Assembly (NCBI GenBank): GCA_030619245.1
Contig: JAUXBS010000044.1
Coordinates: forward strand, 1-7,822
Reading direction: 5' to 3'
Origin: Clostridia bacterium
GTDB lineage: Bacteria; UBA6262; WVXT01; JAUXBS01
DNA: 7,822 nucleotides
The notes below the pieces were generated by a model. It was not told where the DNA came from, did no database searches, and worked only from the letters and a program-made list of their open reading frames with translations. A program made the translations under genes and the position numbers. Shown in pieces: positions 6,353-7,822 of the stretch (positions are counted from its first letter, which is position 1; every line of letters starts with the position of its first letter).

Positions 6353-7258
6353 TTAATTCTGCAGTTTACACGCCTTAACTGTATTACTTATAAGCATGGT
6401 AACCGTTAACGGCCCCACTCCACCGGGTACAGGTGAAATATAGGATGCCTTTTCAACCGCCTCATCAAAAATCACATCACCCACCGTTTTCTTCTTCGGT
6501 TTTCCCTTGTCGTTCATTACCGGCTTGCCCTGCTCGTCAAGTAACGGTACACGGTTTATGCCTATATCAATCACTATCGCGCCTTCCTTTATCATATCTC
6601 CCTTGATAAGGCCTGCCTTCCCCGCCGCAACGATGAGTATATCCGCCCTCTTTGTATGAAATGCCAGGTCCCCGGTGGCAATATGACATACCGTGGGAGT
6701 TGGAGATTCCGTCAGGGATTCAAGCAGTAAAAGCGTTATTGGCTTACCGACTATTTCACTATGCCCTACAATAGTTACTTCCTTACCCTTCAGTTCCACC
6801 CCGCTTGACTTTAATAATTCCAGCGCCCCAAGAGCCGTGCATGGAGCAAGGTTGGGACAGCCGTAAACGAGCATGCCCATGTTTGCCGGGTTCATGCCCT
6901 CAACATCCTTATCGGGAACAATCATCTTCTGCACTTTCCGGGCGTCTATCTGGGACGGCAGGGGCATCTGGAGTATTATACCGTTTACCTTATCATCCTT
7001 ATTCAGTTTTTCAATGAATTTGACTAAATCATCTTCTGATATACCACCCTCAAGCTGTTCCAGCCTGTAATTAACCCCCATCTCCTCACAGCTCTTCTTC
7101 TGGTTCCTCACGTACACTGCCGAAGCAGGGTTCTCCCCCACCTGCACCGCCGTGAGCGATGGAACAATGTTCTTTGATTTTAACTCTTCAATTTCTTTTT
7201 TTAGGCCTTCTTTAATTTTCCCCGCCAGCGCCTTGCCATCAAGTAATTTTGCCGACAT
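6353..7258 (-). CDS. folD: Bifunctional-type methylene-THF dehydrogenase/cyclohydrolase FolD with altered active site
   Basis: This 301-residue protein has the length and order of FolD, which oxidises 5,10-methylene-THF to methenyl-THF and then hydrolyses it to 10-formyl-THF in the cytosol. Visible family motifs are VQVGENPASAVYV (Tyr49), ILQMPLP (Gln97), PDKDVEGMNP (115-124), APCT (138-141), the nucleotide-binding VGHSEIVGKP (164-173), IDIGINRVP and the C-terminal signature SPVPGGVGPLTV (275-286). Compared with the human and E. coli sequences as I recall them, the catalytic Lys four residues after Tyr is Gln53, the Asp of KDVDG is Glu120, the cofactor-site residue after VG is His166, and PCTP reads PCTA. 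About 16 extra charged residues lie at 239-257, between GINRVP and VGDV. The start is supported by an AAGGAAGG ribosome-binding site 7 nt upstream. The gene appears co-transcribed with the cyclohydrolase-like gene before it. The fold is certain, but the balance of the two activities is inferred. Confidence 0.95.
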   Translation of the reverse strand: MSAKLLDGKALAGKIKEGLKKEIEELKSKNIVPSLTAVQVGENPASAVYVRNQKKSCEEMGVNYRLEQLEGGISEDDLVKFIEKLNKDDKVNGIILQMPLPSQIDARKVQKMIVPDKDVEGMNPANMGMLVYGCPNLAPCTALGALELLKSSGVELKGKEVTIVGHSEIVGKPITLLLLESLTESPTPTVCHIATGDLAFHTKRADILIVAAGKAGLIKGDMIKEGAIVIDIGINRVPLLDEQGKPVMNDKGKPKKKTVGDVIFDEAVEKASYISPVPGGVGPLTVTMLISNTVKACKLQN

Positions 7259-7265
7259 AACATTA

Positions 7266-7273
7266 CCTTCCTT
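7266..7273 (-). promoter_or_regulatory. Ribosome-binding site of folD
   Basis: The minus-strand sequence AAGGAAGG ends 7 nt before the ATG at 7258. It sits in the 16-nt gap after the TAG stop of the FchA-like gene and fixes the folD start. Confidence 0.7.
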
Positions 7274-7274
7274 T

Positions 7275-7822
7275 CTAAAAATCCATTCCCTCTACTATCC
7301 TGTCTTTTATTTCCTTCTTTCCTTTAATCAGCTTCTCAAGCTCATCCCTTTTTTCCCTTACGAACCCAGCGTCCTTTATCATTGAAAGATTGATATTCAC
7401 GTTCATAGCGGCGCCGTTAAGCGCTGCTTCAAGCAGCAAAGCCCCCACCCCGACATCGCTTAACAGGTTCTTGTTCCCTATTTCAAGCAGTCTCCTCCCT
7501 GTATCAAGGACAGTTGAGCATTTTAAAACAATTTCCATTGGCACTTCCAGCGCTTTCTTGCACGCTTCCTGTATCGCCTCTGCCCTTGCCTTTTTCTCTT
7601 CTTCCGTATTCTTCGGGAGTTTGTAAGCTCCTGACACCGCCCCGTATGAAAGAACGTCTTCCTGGACCAGTTCATCCAGCCTGCCGCGGATTGAATTATA
7701 ATTCTGCAGCAACTCCTGTACTTCCGCTTCAACATCCCTGTACTTTTCCCTGCCTATGGTGAAACCGGCAACCATGCTGAACAACGCCACCCCGGTTGAA
7801 CCAACCAGGGCTGAAGCGCTCC
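7275..7822 (-). CDS. fchA: Cyclodeaminase / methenyl-THF cyclohydrolase family protein (FchA-like), N-terminus cut by window edge
   Basis: This is probably a 5,10-methenyltetrahydrofolate cyclohydrolase or formimidoyl-THF cyclodeaminase of the FTCD C-terminal-domain family, a cytosolic all-helical enzyme of folate one-carbon metabolism. The frame is open to the right edge (about 182 codons visible; the family is usually a little over 200 residues), so the start and the Gly-rich N-terminus lie outside. A GTG at 7790 sits inside the conserved N-terminal helix and is not the likely start. Family features seen are the helix ending in SMVAGFTIGREKY, the segment AYKLPKNTEEEKKARAEAIQ, the motif GNKNLLSDVGVGALL, and NVNINLSMIKD near the end. 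folD follows 16 nt downstream, which favours the cyclohydrolase role over histidine degradation. A formiminotransferase domain upstream, as in bifunctional FTCD, cannot be excluded because the 5' part is missing. The stop is TAG. Confidence 0.85.
   Translation of the reverse strand, partial: SASALVGSTGVALFSMVAGFTIGREKYRDVEAEVQELLQNYNSIRGRLDELVQEDVLSYGAVSGAYKLPKNTEEEKKARAEAIQEACKKALEVPMEIVLKCSTVLDTGRRLLEIGNKNLLSDVGVGALLLEAALNGAAMNVNINLSMIKDAGFVREKRDELEKLIKGKKEIKDRIVEGMDF

Noticed and set aside
6097..6356. TAATTAA on both sides of the repeat element (6097-6103 and 6350-6356) as a target-site duplication.
   Set aside because: The left copy is separated from the element by 7 nt, the right copy overlaps its last base, and the strip is very AT-rich, so chance is likely.
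7275..7790. A complete 171-residue cyclodeaminase starting at GTG 7790.
   Set aside because: The upstream codons to the window edge are open and continue the conserved N-terminal helix of the family, so the gene is cut by the edge.

Overview
The window looks like chromosomal DNA of an uncultivated diderm bacterium with mid-range G+C. All seven supported genes are read on the minus strand, so transcription runs from the right edge to the left edge. A diderm cell envelope is suggested by a secreted NHL-repeat protein with a lipoprotein-like signal and by a large exported beta-strand-rich protein. No marker in the window allows a phylum to be named.

Right part (7822 to about 6350): a one-carbon folate pair. 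A cyclodeaminase/methenyl-THF cyclohydrolase (FchA-like, its N-terminus cut by the window edge) is followed 16 nt later by folD. This FolD has Gln where the cyclohydrolase-critical Lys should be and Glu where the family has Asp. The FchA-like neighbour could therefore supply the cyclohydrolase step while FolD acts mainly as a dehydrogenase.

Middle (6350 to 6072): a 240-bp nested inverted-repeat element begins 2 nt after the folD stop codon. It has 34-bp outer arms, 28-bp inner arms, and four copies of a GGGGTCAGGTCT-type box, two facing each way. It resembles a REP/BIME or MITE-type non-autonomous element. A 39-nt AT-rich strip separates it from the next gene and contains a plausible promoter placed for a nearly leaderless transcript.

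Left-centre (6071 to 3015): a tight sugar-phosphate cluster. It holds a fused 3-hexulose-6-phosphate synthase/RraA-like protein, then a transketolase split into N- and C-terminal subunits. The first two genes are 1 nt apart and the transketolase halves overlap as TAATG. Together they suggest formaldehyde/pentose-phosphate interconversion of the ribulose monophosphate type, although no 6-phospho-3-hexuloisomerase gene is visible.

Left (2990 to 1): an NHL beta-propeller protein, 24 nt after the transketolase, and then a large exported protein that runs off the left edge. The second protein has no ATG, GTG or TTG start upstream of its signal peptide and probably starts at ATA. It carries four short QY-centred repeats and three repeats of about 60 residues. 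There are no RNA genes, CRISPR arrays or transposase genes in the window.
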